NCBI GenBank assembly: GCA_019638495.1
Contig: JAHBTQ010000001.1
Span: forward strand, 744,001-808,000
Source of the DNA: Taibaiella sp.
GTDB lineage: Bacteria; Bacteroidota; Bacteroidia; Chitinophagales; Chitinophagaceae
Reading direction: 5' to 3'
Length of the DNA stretch: 64,000 nucleotides
In this document: positions 8,321 through 17,061 of the stretch, one piece after another
Numbering within the stretch: the stretch's first letter is position 1
Layout: the number at the start of each line of letters is the position of its first letter
Notes under the pieces: model-generated
Told to the model about the DNA's origin: nothing
The model's input: only the letters and a program-made list of their open reading frames with translations
The model's database searches: none
Position numbers and translations under genes: made by a program

Positions 8321-8716
8321 TTATTCTTTGTTAAGGCGAATATCCTGCAGATAGTAGTTAGCGTCTTTCTGTTTCATAAGAATATAAACACTATACTTTG
8401 TGCCGGCCGGCGTAAGAAGTGAGCCAATTATAAACTTGGACGTTGTGTTCGGAGATCCATTGTCCATGATCAGGAAATCTTTGGGGAGATTTTTGTCAAA
8501 GAAATCCTTCAGCACAACCTCGGCCTGGTTGCGACTATAGATAGTCTGCGTATTATTGATGGTTACAGGTACGATATTGTCGAAGTATTTCGACATATCT
8601 TCAATACGGTTATTCTTTATGGCATTCACAACGTCCTCCATCGGAGAACGATTAGACTGCGCATAACCCGTAAGAAGAAAAAATGTACAAGTAACTAATA
8701 GAATAAAATTTTTCAT
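8321..8716 (-). CDS. Exported DUF4783-like protein
   Basis: The 131-residue protein has a signal peptide (MKNFILLVTCTFFLLTGYAQ) and a mature domain of about 110 residues. The order of its elements, VVNAIKNNRIEDMSKYFD, then VTINNTQTIYSRNQAEVVLKDFF, then a hydrophobic strand SVYILMKQK and LQDIRLNK at the end, fits the DUF4783 family of Bacteroidota, a small NTF2-like fold. No enzyme activity is known for the family. It stands alone, convergent to the small lipoprotein gene, with a shared terminator at its 3' end. Confidence 0.75.
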   Translation of the reverse strand: MKNFILLVTCTFFLLTGYAQSNRSPMEDVVNAIKNNRIEDMSKYFDNIVPVTINNTQTIYSRNQAEVVLKDFFDKNLPKDFLIMDNGSPNTTSKFIIGSLLTPAGTKYSVYILMKQKDANYYLQDIRLNKE

Positions 8717-9366
8717 ACCACAAAATGACCTCCGGCACTATTTCAATCAAAAAGCCACTGAATTAATACCGCAAATTTGAAGCCAAAGTTTTCAAAAATG
8801 TTATCGGGTCGTTGAATTAATAGGTATTTACCTGTTTTTCTTTCGAAAAGGCTTAACAGGGGTATCAAATATACGGAATAACTATTCACAAATTACTATC
8901 GGGATAAAATAGCATGGCCAAAAATCAAAAACACAAGTACCGCAGTACCTGTGTCAGGATATCATTAGCTGCCGGGCAACTAGACTCATTATGCAGAAAG
9001 CTTATACGCAGGAGCCTCCATTTGCATTAGCGTATTCTGGATGTGACGCTTAACGATACGGCTATGCGAAATGGCAAATGTGGCGCTAAGCAGTGTCTTA
9101 AGATCTGCTGATAGCGGGCTTTCAAGAATTTTCAATGCTTTGCTCTTGCTGAAGTAAGTGACAGACCTCTTTTTCATAATCTACAGGTTTTGTTATTTCC
9201 AGTGCAAAACTTGTGCCAAATCTTTCCCCTGGTTGTCGAAGTAAAAATTTCTTAACAAAAACCATTCTAATTAACAGCTGATAATCAATCAATTATAAAA
9301 CCACCTGCTCCATTCGCATTGGTTTTACGAATCGTTAAAAACATCGTTTTGGCAAAATGTTATGAT
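8717..9366. other. AT-rich intergenic stretch
   Basis: This 650-base stretch between two leftward genes is AT-rich. It holds one possible 62-codon frame (8989-9177, minus strand), listed separately. I see no tRNA, no long inverted repeat and no clear promoter box in the rest. Confidence 0.5.
8989..9177 (-). CDS. Possible small basic protein
   Basis: A 62-codon frame starting ATG (MKKRSVTYFSKSKALKILES) is the only sizeable frame in an otherwise gene-free 650-base stretch. The predicted peptide is basic (many Lys and Arg) and without signal peptide or membrane segment. I recognise no family. Coding is supported only by the start, the length and the absence of any competing frame, so it may be spurious. 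Confidence 0.35.
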   Translation of the reverse strand: MKKRSVTYFSKSKALKILESPLSADLKTLLSATFAISHSRIVKRHIQNTLMQMEAPAYKLSA

Positions 9367-10248
9367 TCAGTTTTTCCCCGCATTGGACAGAAAGTCCCGC
9401 TCCTCTTGTGAAAGGGATTTGTAGCCCTTTTGGTTGATCTTGTCCAGAAGCTCGTCAACTCGTTCTTGTCTCGATTTTCTCATTTCCCGTTGTGCGCTTG
9501 TTGGTCTTGCAGCCACCTTTGCTGCGTTCGGGGTCACACTATTCTGAAGCCAGTTGCTTACGGTATACATCCACCGGCCGGGTCGGTATCCGGCCCTCAG
9601 CAGCCGTATGTATAAGAAACCGGTGAGGCCACCCCCAGCTATTAGCAGAATGATGGGGAAGTAGTAGCCCGAGCTCATGATAGTGAGCACAACAAAGATG
9701 CCCGCCACCACCATCATGGGAATACTGAAGGTCTCAGTAAGATAGAATCGATACTTTGGCGAGATTGTTACAGCTGCTACGCACATACCCATTATAGCAG
9801 CCCTGGGGCCCAGCAGATATGGTGGGCATTTGGCAAACTCAGGCGGCAGCAATTGCGCCCCGTAATAAAAGGCCGCTCCCGCCAGCATGCTATAAACATA
9901 TAGCGGCACAACCTCGCGTTTTCCCACCAGCATCTGCGTCACCGAGCCAAAACAGTAAAGCCACAGCATATTACTGAGTAGCTCCATAAAGCTGTTGGGG
10001 TAGTGAAGCAACCCATAAGTAAGAGGTGTCCACCAGTGGGCTGTGAAATTATGGAGCTGCGGTAACGCAATGGCAGGCAGAAAATACATGTTGAAATTCT
10101 GGTCGGTCTTGTCTACCATCATCACCACAGCCCAGGAAATAGCCAGCATTATGTAGGCCCCTGAAATAAAAAAAACAAGCTTCAGAACAGCATTGTTGTC
10201 ATAACCGGGTATATAAGGTAGTATCGACTTTTTCCGCCCTTGTTTCAT
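9367..10248 (-). CDS. Rhomboid-family membrane protein, probably catalytically inactive
   Basis: The 293-residue protein has the six-helix rhomboid layout (membrane segments from about residue 25 to 225) and a soluble tail of the DUF6576 type at about 255-290 (RVDELLDKINQKGYKSLSQEERDFL). The helix-2 motif WWTPLTYGLLH...LLSNMLWLYCFG keeps the first His and the Asn but has Glu where the second His usually stands. The helix-4 motif, normally GASG, reads GPRAA, so the nucleophilic Ser is replaced by Arg. The helix-6 segment, normally HLGGALxGFLY, reads IAGGGLTGFLY, so the catalytic His is missing too. It is therefore most likely a pseudoprotease. It is divergent from glyS and has its own promoter box. 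Confidence 0.85.
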   Translation of the reverse strand: MKQGRKKSILPYIPGYDNNAVLKLVFFISGAYIMLAISWAVVMMVDKTDQNFNMYFLPAIALPQLHNFTAHWWTPLTYGLLHYPNSFMELLSNMLWLYCFGSVTQMLVGKREVVPLYVYSMLAGAAFYYGAQLLPPEFAKCPPYLLGPRAAIMGMCVAAVTISPKYRFYLTETFSIPMMVVAGIFVVLTIMSSGYYFPIILLIAGGGLTGFLYIRLLRAGYRPGRWMYTVSNWLQNSVTPNAAKVAARPTSAQREMRKSRQERVDELLDKINQKGYKSLSQEERDFLSNAGKN

Positions 10249-10254
10249 CTGCTA

Positions 10255-10262
10255 CAAAAGTA
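10255..10262 (-). promoter_or_regulatory. TAnnTTTG promoter box before the rhomboid gene
   Basis: On the minus strand TACTTTTG fits the -7 consensus. Only 6 bases separate it from the start codon at 10246-10248, suggesting a leaderless or nearly leaderless mRNA. Confidence 0.45.
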
Positions 10263-10339
10263 TCAATAAATAATCTAGCGCGCCTTGCTACTACGCTGCA
10301 TTCATCGTTAAAATATCTATAACTGTCAACTATTACAAC

Positions 10340-10347
10340 TATTTTTG
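10340..10347 (+). promoter_or_regulatory. TAnnTTTG promoter box before glyS
   Basis: TATTTTTG lies 8 bases before the ATG at 10356. With the oppositely oriented box at 10255-10262 it forms a compact divergent promoter region. Confidence 0.45.
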
Positions 10348-10355
10348 CGCGCGTT

Positions 10356-11786
10356 ATGGCGAACGATAACAAGCTACAAAACATAATAGGGCACTGCAAG
10401 GAATACGGCTACATTTTCCAATCCAGCGAGATATATGATGGTCTGGGAGCAGTATATGATTACGGCCAATACGGAGCCGAACTGAAGAAAAATATCCGCG
10501 ACTACTGGTGGAAGAGTATGACCCAGATGAATGATAACATCGTGGGCATTGATGCTGCCATCTTTATGCACCCCACGGTGTGGAAGGCAAGCGGGCACGT
10601 TGATAACTTCAGCGACCCGATGATAGACAATAAAGACAGCAAGAAGCGCTACCGGGTAGACCACCTGATAGAGGGATATGCGGAGACACTGGATAAGGAA
10701 AAGGGAGACGCACTCATTGCTCAAATGGAGCAACTTCTCGCCGCAAATGACTTTGCCGGACTGAAGCAGCTAATAGACGACAACAAAATAAAATGCAGCG
10801 TAAGTGATACCTGCAACTGGACAGAAGTGCGCCAGTTTAACCTGATGTTCGCTACACAACTCGGCTCTGTGGCAGACGAGGCCAACGAAATATACCTGCG
10901 TCCGGAAACGGCACAGGGGATATTCGTGAACTTCCTCAATGTGCAAAAGACCGGTCGAATGAAAATACCGTTTGGCATAGCGCAGACAGGTAAGGCATTC
11001 CGCAACGAGATAGTAGCTCGAGGTTTCATCTTCCGTATGCGCGAATTTGAGCAGATGGAGATGCAGTTCTTTGTGCGCCCCGGCACACAGAAGGAGTGGT
11101 ATGAGCACTGGAAAGAAGCGCGCATGAAATGGCACCTGAGCCTGGGCATACCTGCAGACCACTACCGCTTTCACGACCATGTGAAGCTGGCACATTATGC
11201 CGATGCTGCGTGCGATATAGAATATGACTTCCCGATGGGATTCAAAGAAGTAGAAGGTATTCACAGCCGCACCGACTTTGACCTGAAACAGCACCAGGAG
11301 TTCAGCGGAAAGAAACTCACCTACTTCGACACAGAAATAAACCAGCACTATGTGCCCTATGTGATAGAAACATCCATAGGCCTTGATCGTGCTGTGATGA
11401 TGGTATTAAGTGAGGCCTACAAAGAGGAAGACCTTTCAGCAGACGGAAAAGAAGATAGCCGTGTGGTGCTGAACATACCACCAATGCTGGCCCCAATAAA
11501 GCTGGCGGTATTACCACTTACCAAAAAGGATGGACTACCTGAGATAGCAAAGGAACTGATGGACCAATGCCGCCCACACTTCAGGTGCTTCTACGAAGAG
11601 AAGGATAGCATAGGTAAGCGCTACCGCCGCCAGGATGCGATAGGCACGCCGTTCTGCATTACCATTGACCACCAGACCAAGGAAGACCAGACTGTGACCA
11701 TTCGCTATCGCGACAGCATGACGCAGGAGCGCATCCCGCTGGCATCTGTAAAGGATATGATCTGCGATAAGATAAAGATGTTTTAA
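10356..11786 (+). CDS. glyS: Glycine--tRNA ligase, single-chain (GlyQS) type
   Basis: The 476-residue class II synthetase charges tRNA-Gly with glycine using ATP. It is the homodimeric type, recognisable from the N-terminal CKEYGYIFQSSEIYDGL and YDYGQYGAELKKNI, the LRPETAQGIFVNF block, motif 2 (FRNEIVARGFIFRMREFEQMEMQFF region) and motif 3 near the end of the catalytic domain (SIGLDRAVM). The C-terminal anticodon-binding domain starts around residue 375 (APIKLAVLPLTKKDGL). The length and order are normal. It is followed by an intrinsic terminator at 11792-11823. Confidence 0.97.
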   Translation: MANDNKLQNIIGHCKEYGYIFQSSEIYDGLGAVYDYGQYGAELKKNIRDYWWKSMTQMNDNIVGIDAAIFMHPTVWKASGHVDNFSDPMIDNKDSKKRYRVDHLIEGYAETLDKEKGDALIAQMEQLLAANDFAGLKQLIDDNKIKCSVSDTCNWTEVRQFNLMFATQLGSVADEANEIYLRPETAQGIFVNFLNVQKTGRMKIPFGIAQTGKAFRNEIVARGFIFRMREFEQMEMQFFVRPGTQKEWYEHWKEARMKWHLSLGIPADHYRFHDHVKLAHYADAACDIEYDFPMGFKEVEGIHSRTDFDLKQHQEFSGKKLTYFDTEINQHYVPYVIETSIGLDRAVMMVLSEAYKEEDLSADGKEDSRVVLNIPPMLAPIKLAVLPLTKKDGLPEIAKELMDQCRPHFRCFYEEKDSIGKRYRRQDAIGTPFCITIDHQTKEDQTVTIRYRDSMTQERIPLASVKDMICDKIKMF

Positions 11787-11791
11787 CAACG

Positions 11792-11823
11792 GATGCCACG
11801 CCCACAGCGTGGCATCTCTCTTT
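11792..11823 (+). terminator. Intrinsic terminator after glyS
   Basis: GATGCCACG at 11792-11800 pairs perfectly with CGTGGCATC at 11808-11816 around a 7-base loop, followed by TCTCTTT. It begins 6 bases after the glyS stop. Confidence 0.8.
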
Positions 11824-11833
11824 GACCTCAGTT

Positions 11834-13264
11834 ATGAAAAGACTGTTTGTAATACTCACATTGCTGATTGCACATGCTGTCGGTGCCACAGAGCGGGTAA
11901 ACATAAGGATCAGTAAGCCCTTTGCCCTCCTCACATTCATTCGGGCTGGTGCCGACGATCCTCACGTTTCCAAAACATTAGCCGTATATGTCCGGGGGCA
12001 TATACCAAAGCGCGATTCAGTAAGATTTTACAAAGCGGTTTTCGCTTTTGCACAACTTGAGCTGGAAAACAGCCTCGTGTTTTCTGAATATCCCGAGGCG
12101 CGCCAGAAACCACGATCGCTGGCAGGTATGCTCAATAATGCCGCTATCAGGGCAAATACGGTCGAGGAATTTCTAAGCAACATTGTAGGTATGATACCTA
12201 ATGAGCGATGGATGCGGCTAAAAGCGTCGTTGCAGGTGGTAGAACCGATGTATGACAAAATTATGCTGCCGTATGATGATGACCTTCGAAAACAACAACA
12301 GGCATTAGCGCAATATTCGGAAGCAACAGACGCCATTTTCTCAAAGCTGAAACGCTTTTATGGTAGTACCTGGAGCAATGCCATGCCGTTTACCATCAGC
12401 CTTTTCGCTATCCCAGGTGCAAAGGGCAACTCCACCGCCGCGCCCTACAGTAACACACTGGCCCTTGGCGTGCTTACCAAAGAAACAGAACACGAAATGA
12501 GAATGGGTGTGGCAATACATGAGATCTGTCACGTGCTATATGAAGAGCAACCGCTTCGGTTGCAATGGGCTCTCGACTCTGCTTTTGTGAAAAGCAAATC
12601 ACTGTATGCGCCCTATGCCTACGCTTACTTCGATGAGGCACTGGCAACAGCTTGTGGTAACGGCTGGGCCTACCGGCAACTCGCTGGACATGATGACACC
12701 GGCGAATGGTATAACGATGAATACATTAATGGCTTTGCAAAAGCAATCTATCCGCTCGTGCGAAGCTACATAGCTGAAGGTAGGGCGATAGATAGGAGTT
12801 TTGTGAAAAAGGCAATAGCCTTGTTTGAAAAGACGTTTCCGAAAGCACCATATGCCTACGCGAGCCTGTTTAACAGTATCAACTTCTATACCGATGCTGT
12901 AGACCACGTACAATACCGAACAATTTACAAGCCACTCGAAAGCAGATTTCGTATTACAAGTAGCTCTGGCTCGTATCCGATCACAGACAAGACGTCTTTG
13001 GAGCAGCTAGGCTCTTCAACGGGGCCGCAATTAATAGTGGTACACACCAACCACAAAGTAAACTGGGCAATGCTGAAAGAGCAATTTCCGGAAATGGTCG
13101 ACTTGAACGCTGCCGATGAAGGGATAATATCTTTTATTGACGGCAAAAAGCGTCCGGTAACGATCATAAATGTGCATTCGTTACCCCAACTGAATGAAGC
13201 ATTCGACCTGCTGCTGGAACTAAAAGAAATCAACCCATCCCGGAAATTCACTCCGTTGCGGTAA
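11834..13264 (+). CDS. Exported gluzincin-like metallopeptidase candidate
   Basis: Starting at the ATG at 11834 the product is 476 residues long with a signal peptide (MKRLFVILTLLIAHAVGA). About residue 230 it carries GVAIHEICHVLYEEQ, an HExxH zinc-binding motif, and about 40 residues later YFDEALATACGNG, a Glu in the place expected for the third zinc ligand of gluzincin peptidases. The C-terminal region of about 120 residues has no recognised domain. I recognise no exact family, so peptidase activity is inferred from the motif pair. It stands alone between the glyS terminator and prfA. An upstream TTG at 11822 would add four residues and is less likely. Confidence 0.7.
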   Translation: MKRLFVILTLLIAHAVGATERVNIRISKPFALLTFIRAGADDPHVSKTLAVYVRGHIPKRDSVRFYKAVFAFAQLELENSLVFSEYPEARQKPRSLAGMLNNAAIRANTVEEFLSNIVGMIPNERWMRLKASLQVVEPMYDKIMLPYDDDLRKQQQALAQYSEATDAIFSKLKRFYGSTWSNAMPFTISLFAIPGAKGNSTAAPYSNTLALGVLTKETEHEMRMGVAIHEICHVLYEEQPLRLQWALDSAFVKSKSLYAPYAYAYFDEALATACGNGWAYRQLAGHDDTGEWYNDEYINGFAKAIYPLVRSYIAEGRAIDRSFVKKAIALFEKTFPKAPYAYASLFNSINFYTDAVDHVQYRTIYKPLESRFRITSSSGSYPITDKTSLEQLGSSTGPQLIVVHTNHKVNWAMLKEQFPEMVDLNAADEGIISFIDGKKRPVTIINVHSLPQLNEAFDLLLELKEINPSRKFTPLR

Positions 13265-13305
13265 AGATTTCGATAATTTTTAATAATTCTTAGCCTATTG
13301 TGACT

Positions 13306-13313
13306 TACCTTTG
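13306..13313 (+). promoter_or_regulatory. TAnnTTTG promoter box before prfA
   Basis: TACCTTTG fits the -7 consensus and lies 22 bases before the ATG at 13336. No TTG at proper -33 spacing was found. Confidence 0.4.
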
Positions 13314-13335
13314 CGAACTTTTTTGAGGATAAATA

Positions 13336-14421
13336 ATGAGTTCCATAATAGATAAGCTGGAGGCTATAAATGCACGTTTCACCGATCTGGGTGTGGCGCT
13401 GACCAACCCGGAAGTGGTAAGCGATAACACGCGCTTTTCGCAAGTGAGTAAGGAATACCGAAAGCTGGAGAAAATAGTAATTGTTTACAAGACATACAGG
13501 ACATGCCTGGACAGTCTTGAGTTTGCCCGTGAAGTACTGGAAACCGAGAGCGATGAAGAACTGAGAGAGCTGGCTAAGGGCGACCTGGACAGCCTGGAAG
13601 AGCAAAAGGCAACCCTGGAGGAAGAAATAAGGAAACTACTGATACCAAAAGACCCGCAGGATGAAAAGAACGCCATAGTAGAGGTGCGTGCTGGTACAGG
13701 TGGGGACGAAGCAAGCATTTTTGCCGGCGACCTGCTACGCATGTATGTGCGCTACTGCGAGCGAAGGGGCTGGAAGGTAGCGGTGCTCTCTGAGACAGAA
13801 GGCACCGTAGGCGGCTATAAAGATGTGCAACTGGAGGTAGTAGGTGATGACGTATATGGCACACTGAAATTTGAAAGTGGTGTACACCGTGTGCAGCGTG
13901 TACCGGCAACGGAGGCAAGCGGCCGCGTGCATACATCGGCGGCAACAGTTGCTGTGCTGCCCGAAGCTGAAGAAGTAGATTTTGAGCTGAAGGAGAGTGA
14001 TGTGAAGATGGAGACCGCACGAAGCGGTGGTGCCGGCGGACAGAACGTGAACAAAGTGGAGACCAAGGTAATACTTACCCACGTGCCGACCGGTACAGTG
14101 GTAATGTGCCAGACAGAGCGCTCTCAGCTTGCCAACCGCGAAAAGGCAATGCATATGATGCGTACCCGCCTGTATGAAGAGCAGGTACGTAAACAGGAAG
14201 AGGAAATAGCCCGCACCCGTAAGAGCCTGGTGAGCACAGGGGACAGGTCGGCCAAGATACGTACCTACAACTATCCGCAGGGGCGCATCACAGACCACCG
14301 CATAAATATGACCATTTACAACCTGGACGCATTTATGAACGGCGAAATCCAGGAGATGCTGGATGCCCTGCAATTTGCAGAGAACGCAGAAAAAATGCAA
14401 TCCGGAGAATCAGTAATTTAG
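13336..14421 (+). CDS. prfA: Peptide chain release factor 1
   Basis: The 361-residue protein releases finished peptides at UAA and UAG codons. The catalytic GGQ sits in [15 protein letters not shown] around residue 235, and the recognition-loop motif PAT ([17 protein letters not shown]) identifies it as RF1 rather than RF2, which has SPF. The acidic helical N-terminal domain (about residues 1-110) is present. Length is normal. A DUF1569 gene follows 17 bases downstream and may share its transcript. Confidence 0.97.
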   Translation: MSSIIDKLEAINARFTDLGVALTNPEVVSDNTRFSQVSKEYRKLEKIVIVYKTYRTCLDSLEFAREVLETESDEELRELAKGDLDSLEEQKATLEEEIRKLLIPKDPQDEKNAIVEVRAGTGGDEASIFAGDLLRMYVRYCERRGWKVAVLSETEGTVGGYKDVQLEVVGDDVYGTLKFESGVHRVQRVPATEASGRVHTSAATVAVLPEAEEVDFELKESDVKMETARSGGAGGQNVNKVETKVILTHVPTGTVVMCQTERSQLANREKAMHMMRTRLYEEQVRKQEEEIARTRKSLVSTGDRSAKIRTYNYPQGRITDHRINMTIYNLDAFMNGEIQEMLDALQFAENAEKMQSGESVI

Positions 14422-14438
14422 GAGCTAAATTCGACAAC

Positions 14439-14900
14439 ATGGCACTGCCTGATATCTTTACAAAAGAGGTCTCTGAGGGAATCATAGACCGTATCAACAA
14501 GTTGGACAACACCACCGCTGCAAAGTGGGGAAAGATGAATGTGAGCCAGATGCTGGCACACTGCAGTGTTACCTACGAATATATCTTCGATGAGGCTAAA
14601 TATCCAAAGCCAAAGGGAATGCGCAAGTTGTTGTTGAAGATGTTTGTAAAAGGTATTGTAACCAATGAAAAAGGGTACAAACCGGGCAGCCCTACTGCAC
14701 CTGATTTTATTATAACAGACCAGCGCGATTTTGATCGCGAAAAGTCAAAGCTTGTAGATTATATCCGAAAAACACAGTCTTTGGGAGGCAGCCATTTTGA
14801 TGGTAAGGAGTCTCATTCTTTTGGTGTGCTCAACAAGACCGAGTGGAATAATATGTTCTACAAACACCTCAATCACCACCTGAGCCAGTTTGGCGTTTAG
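14439..14900 (+). CDS. DUF1569 domain protein
   Basis: This 153-residue cytosolic protein matches the DUF1569 pattern, a DinB-like four-helix bundle: the helix WGKMNVSQMLAHCSVTYEY with a conserved His near residue 42, PGSPTAPDF in the middle, and HPxFG-like HSFGVLNKTEW and YKHLNHHLSQFGV at the end. DinB-like folds often bind a metal through three His residues, and His residues are present at the expected places. The reaction is not known. It lies 17 bases after prfA. Confidence 0.8.
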   Translation: MALPDIFTKEVSEGIIDRINKLDNTTAAKWGKMNVSQMLAHCSVTYEYIFDEAKYPKPKGMRKLLLKMFVKGIVTNEKGYKPGSPTAPDFIITDQRDFDREKSKLVDYIRKTQSLGGSHFDGKESHSFGVLNKTEWNNMFYKHLNHHLSQFGV

Positions 14901-14954
14901 CCACGTTTTTACATAACCCTAACATCCGCGACCGGATTTTTGCCGGTAGAAAGT

Positions 14955-14962
14955 TATTTTTG
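14955..14962 (+). promoter_or_regulatory. TAnnTTTG promoter box before the glucosaminidase gene
   Basis: TATTTTTG fits the -7 consensus and lies 38 bases before the ATG at 15001. Confidence 0.4.
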
Positions 14963-15000
14963 CCCTCGTCAGTGCAGAACGGTTTTTTAATTTTTGGAAT

Positions 15001-16512
15001 ATGACAAGAAGGATAGCTATTACGGTCTTATTGTTTTGCAGCTTGTGGGGAAAAGTTTCCGGCCAGGAATCCTATCCTGAACGGGCACGTAAGTACGTGC
15101 AGCAATATGCCCAATACGCTATCGCCGATCAGCGTTCTACAGGGGTTCCCGCCTCCATCACGCTTGGCCAGGGCATACTTGAAACCGAAGCCGGCATTAG
15201 TGAACTTGTTACGGAGGCAAATAACCACTTCGGTATTAAGTGTAAGAATGGCTGGCAAGGTGCTACTTTCCTTCATGATGATGACGCAAAAGGAGAGTGC
15301 TTCAAAAAATACAATAATGCGCTTGAGTCCTATCATGACCACTCAGCACATTTGCTCATCAATCAGCGGTATAAGATATTGTTTTCCTACTCCCCTACCG
15401 ACTACGCCCGCTGGGCGCATGGACTCAAGAAGTGCGGCTATGCCACCAACCCGAAATATGCCTACCAACTAATTAAGATAATTGAAGACTACCATCTGCA
15501 GGAGTATACATATGCAGCGCTGGATAGTAACTACAAATTAGATATGCCCGGAGGAGACACAGCCGCGCAAACAATGCTTGCTGCTACCCAGGTAAAAAAG
15601 CCGGACACGGTTGTAAAGACGACCGCAGCATCGGTACCCACAGTTGCGGCTACTACGGTAATGGCTACTACAACTGTTGCCGCCACTTCTGATTCAACGA
15701 TTGCAATTGCATCTGGAAGCAGCGATACTACAGCCACGGTTGACACGGCCGCCGGTGCAGAAGGTGCCATAATGATGGTGAATGGCCTGAAAGCCATTCG
15801 TGTGCACAAAGGTGAGGCATTGCTACCCTATGCTGTAAAACACAAGGTGCGTTATGGCCACCTGCTGGAGCTTAATGATATGCCTGAAGATCCGGTGATG
15901 AGCGACATGTATATCTACCTGGAGAAGAAACACGCCGCAGGGTTGAAAAGTAATCATAGTGTTCGTGAGGGTGAGACCCTGCATATGGTGGCTCAGGAAG
16001 AAGGTATGCAGTTGAAGAAGCTGGCCGCATTCAATTTGCTTAGGCCGGCCGAAGTGCCGGTAACCGGTACTGTGCTGAACCTGCAGGGGCAGGCATTGAC
16101 AAAGCCTGCAGTAAAAGAAGTGATGCTTGCCTATAGCGCAGACGTGCAGGAGGAACAATCGGCAGAGCCAGAGCCGCAAGCGGTCGCAGCGAACTCGTCT
16201 GAACAGGAAATAGGCTTTGGAATGGGATTTCAGAATCCCGCTCAGGCCCAGGCAGCACCAGCGCCAGAGCAGAAGGAGCCGGACGCAATGCCTGCACCGG
16301 CAGTGCGGCAGGATGAGCCTGTAAAGACAGAACAGCAGAAACCGGGGGAGGCAAAACGCGCCGGAGGCAATACCAAACACGTTGTAAAGAAGGGCGAGAC
16401 AGCTTTCTCCATCGCTAAGCGCTACAACGTTACCGTTGACGACATAGCCAGGTGGAATTCTGTGAAACCACAGAGCCTGAAAGTAGGCCAGACACTCCTC
16501 ATAAAACAATAA
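15001..16512 (+). CDS. Exported glucosaminidase with three LysM domains
   Basis: The 503-residue protein has a signal peptide (to about residue 21, ending KVSGQ) and a GH73-type glucosaminidase domain at about 25-175, with the catalytic Glu in LGQGILETEAG and the NNHFGIKCK motif. A Thr/Ala/Val-rich linker follows (about 190-250), then LysM units at about 262-305, 318-362 and 458-503; a Glu/Pro/Ala-rich linker (about 385-455) separates the last two. It should cut peptidoglycan glycan strands in the periplasm, with LysM units binding the glycan. This architecture is usual for cell-separation hydrolases of Bacteroidota. hpt starts 2 bases after its stop. Confidence 0.92.
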   Translation: MTRRIAITVLLFCSLWGKVSGQESYPERARKYVQQYAQYAIADQRSTGVPASITLGQGILETEAGISELVTEANNHFGIKCKNGWQGATFLHDDDAKGECFKKYNNALESYHDHSAHLLINQRYKILFSYSPTDYARWAHGLKKCGYATNPKYAYQLIKIIEDYHLQEYTYAALDSNYKLDMPGGDTAAQTMLAATQVKKPDTVVKTTAASVPTVAATTVMATTTVAATSDSTIAIASGSSDTTATVDTAAGAEGAIMMVNGLKAIRVHKGEALLPYAVKHKVRYGHLLELNDMPEDPVMSDMYIYLEKKHAAGLKSNHSVREGETLHMVAQEEGMQLKKLAAFNLLRPAEVPVTGTVLNLQGQALTKPAVKEVMLAYSADVQEEQSAEPEPQAVAANSSEQEIGFGMGFQNPAQAQAAPAPEQKEPDAMPAPAVRQDEPVKTEQQKPGEAKRAGGNTKHVVKKGETAFSIAKRYNVTVDDIARWNSVKPQSLKVGQTLLIKQ

Positions 16513-16514
16513 CC

Positions 16515-17054
16515 ATGCAGGCCCGTGTATCCGTAGCCGGACATAACTACATTCCCTTTTTATCTGAAGGACTTATTGCAGAGCGAATTGCAGAGCTGGG
16601 CGCACAACTCAATGCCGACTATGAGGACAAAAATCCGATACTCATAGCCGTGCTTAACGGCTCGTTTATTTTTGCTGCAGACCTGTTCAGGCAGTTATCC
16701 GTTCCGGCTTCCATATCATTTGTAAAGCTGGCTTCTTACAAAGGCACTACTTCAACGGGCAATGTAGTTACGGCTATTGGGCTAGAGGAAAACCTGAACG
16801 GCCGCCACGTGATCATTGTAGAAGACATTATTGATACCGGTAAAACCTTAAGTGCATTTCTCCCGGAGATCATGCAGCGCGGTCCGGCCTCTGTGAAAAT
16901 TGCTACGTTCCTTTCTAAGCCGGATGCGCGTACCCATCCCGTAAAGCCCGATTACTGTGGCTTTGAGATAGAAAACAAATTTGTGGTGGGCTACGGTCTG
17001 GACCATGACGGACAAGGCAGGAACCTGCCTGCCTTGTACATTCTTGAAGATTAA
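16515..17054 (+). CDS. hpt: Hypoxanthine phosphoribosyltransferase
   Basis: From the ATG at 16515 the product is 179 residues. It makes IMP or GMP from hypoxanthine or guanine and PRPP in purine salvage. The PRPP-binding motif VEDIIDTGKTL is at about 102-112, LNGSFIFAADL near 47-57 and the base-binding segment FVVGYGLDHDGQGRNLP near the end. The start 2 bases after the glucosaminidase stop indicates co-transcription; an in-frame extension upstream into that gene is not conserved. Confidence 0.95.
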   Translation: MQARVSVAGHNYIPFLSEGLIAERIAELGAQLNADYEDKNPILIAVLNGSFIFAADLFRQLSVPASISFVKLASYKGTTSTGNVVTAIGLEENLNGRHVIIVEDIIDTGKTLSAFLPEIMQRGPASVKIATFLSKPDARTHPVKPDYCGFEIENKFVVGYGLDHDGQGRNLPALYILED

Positions 17055-17061
17055 GGAGATC

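Noticed and set aside
10770-11348. 192-codon minus-strand frame opposite glyS
   Set aside because: Shadow of the synthetase gene; no start context or motif of its own.
13735-14400. 221-codon minus-strand frame opposite prfA
   Set aside because: Antisense shadow with many His, Cys and Tyr; no homology-like motif.
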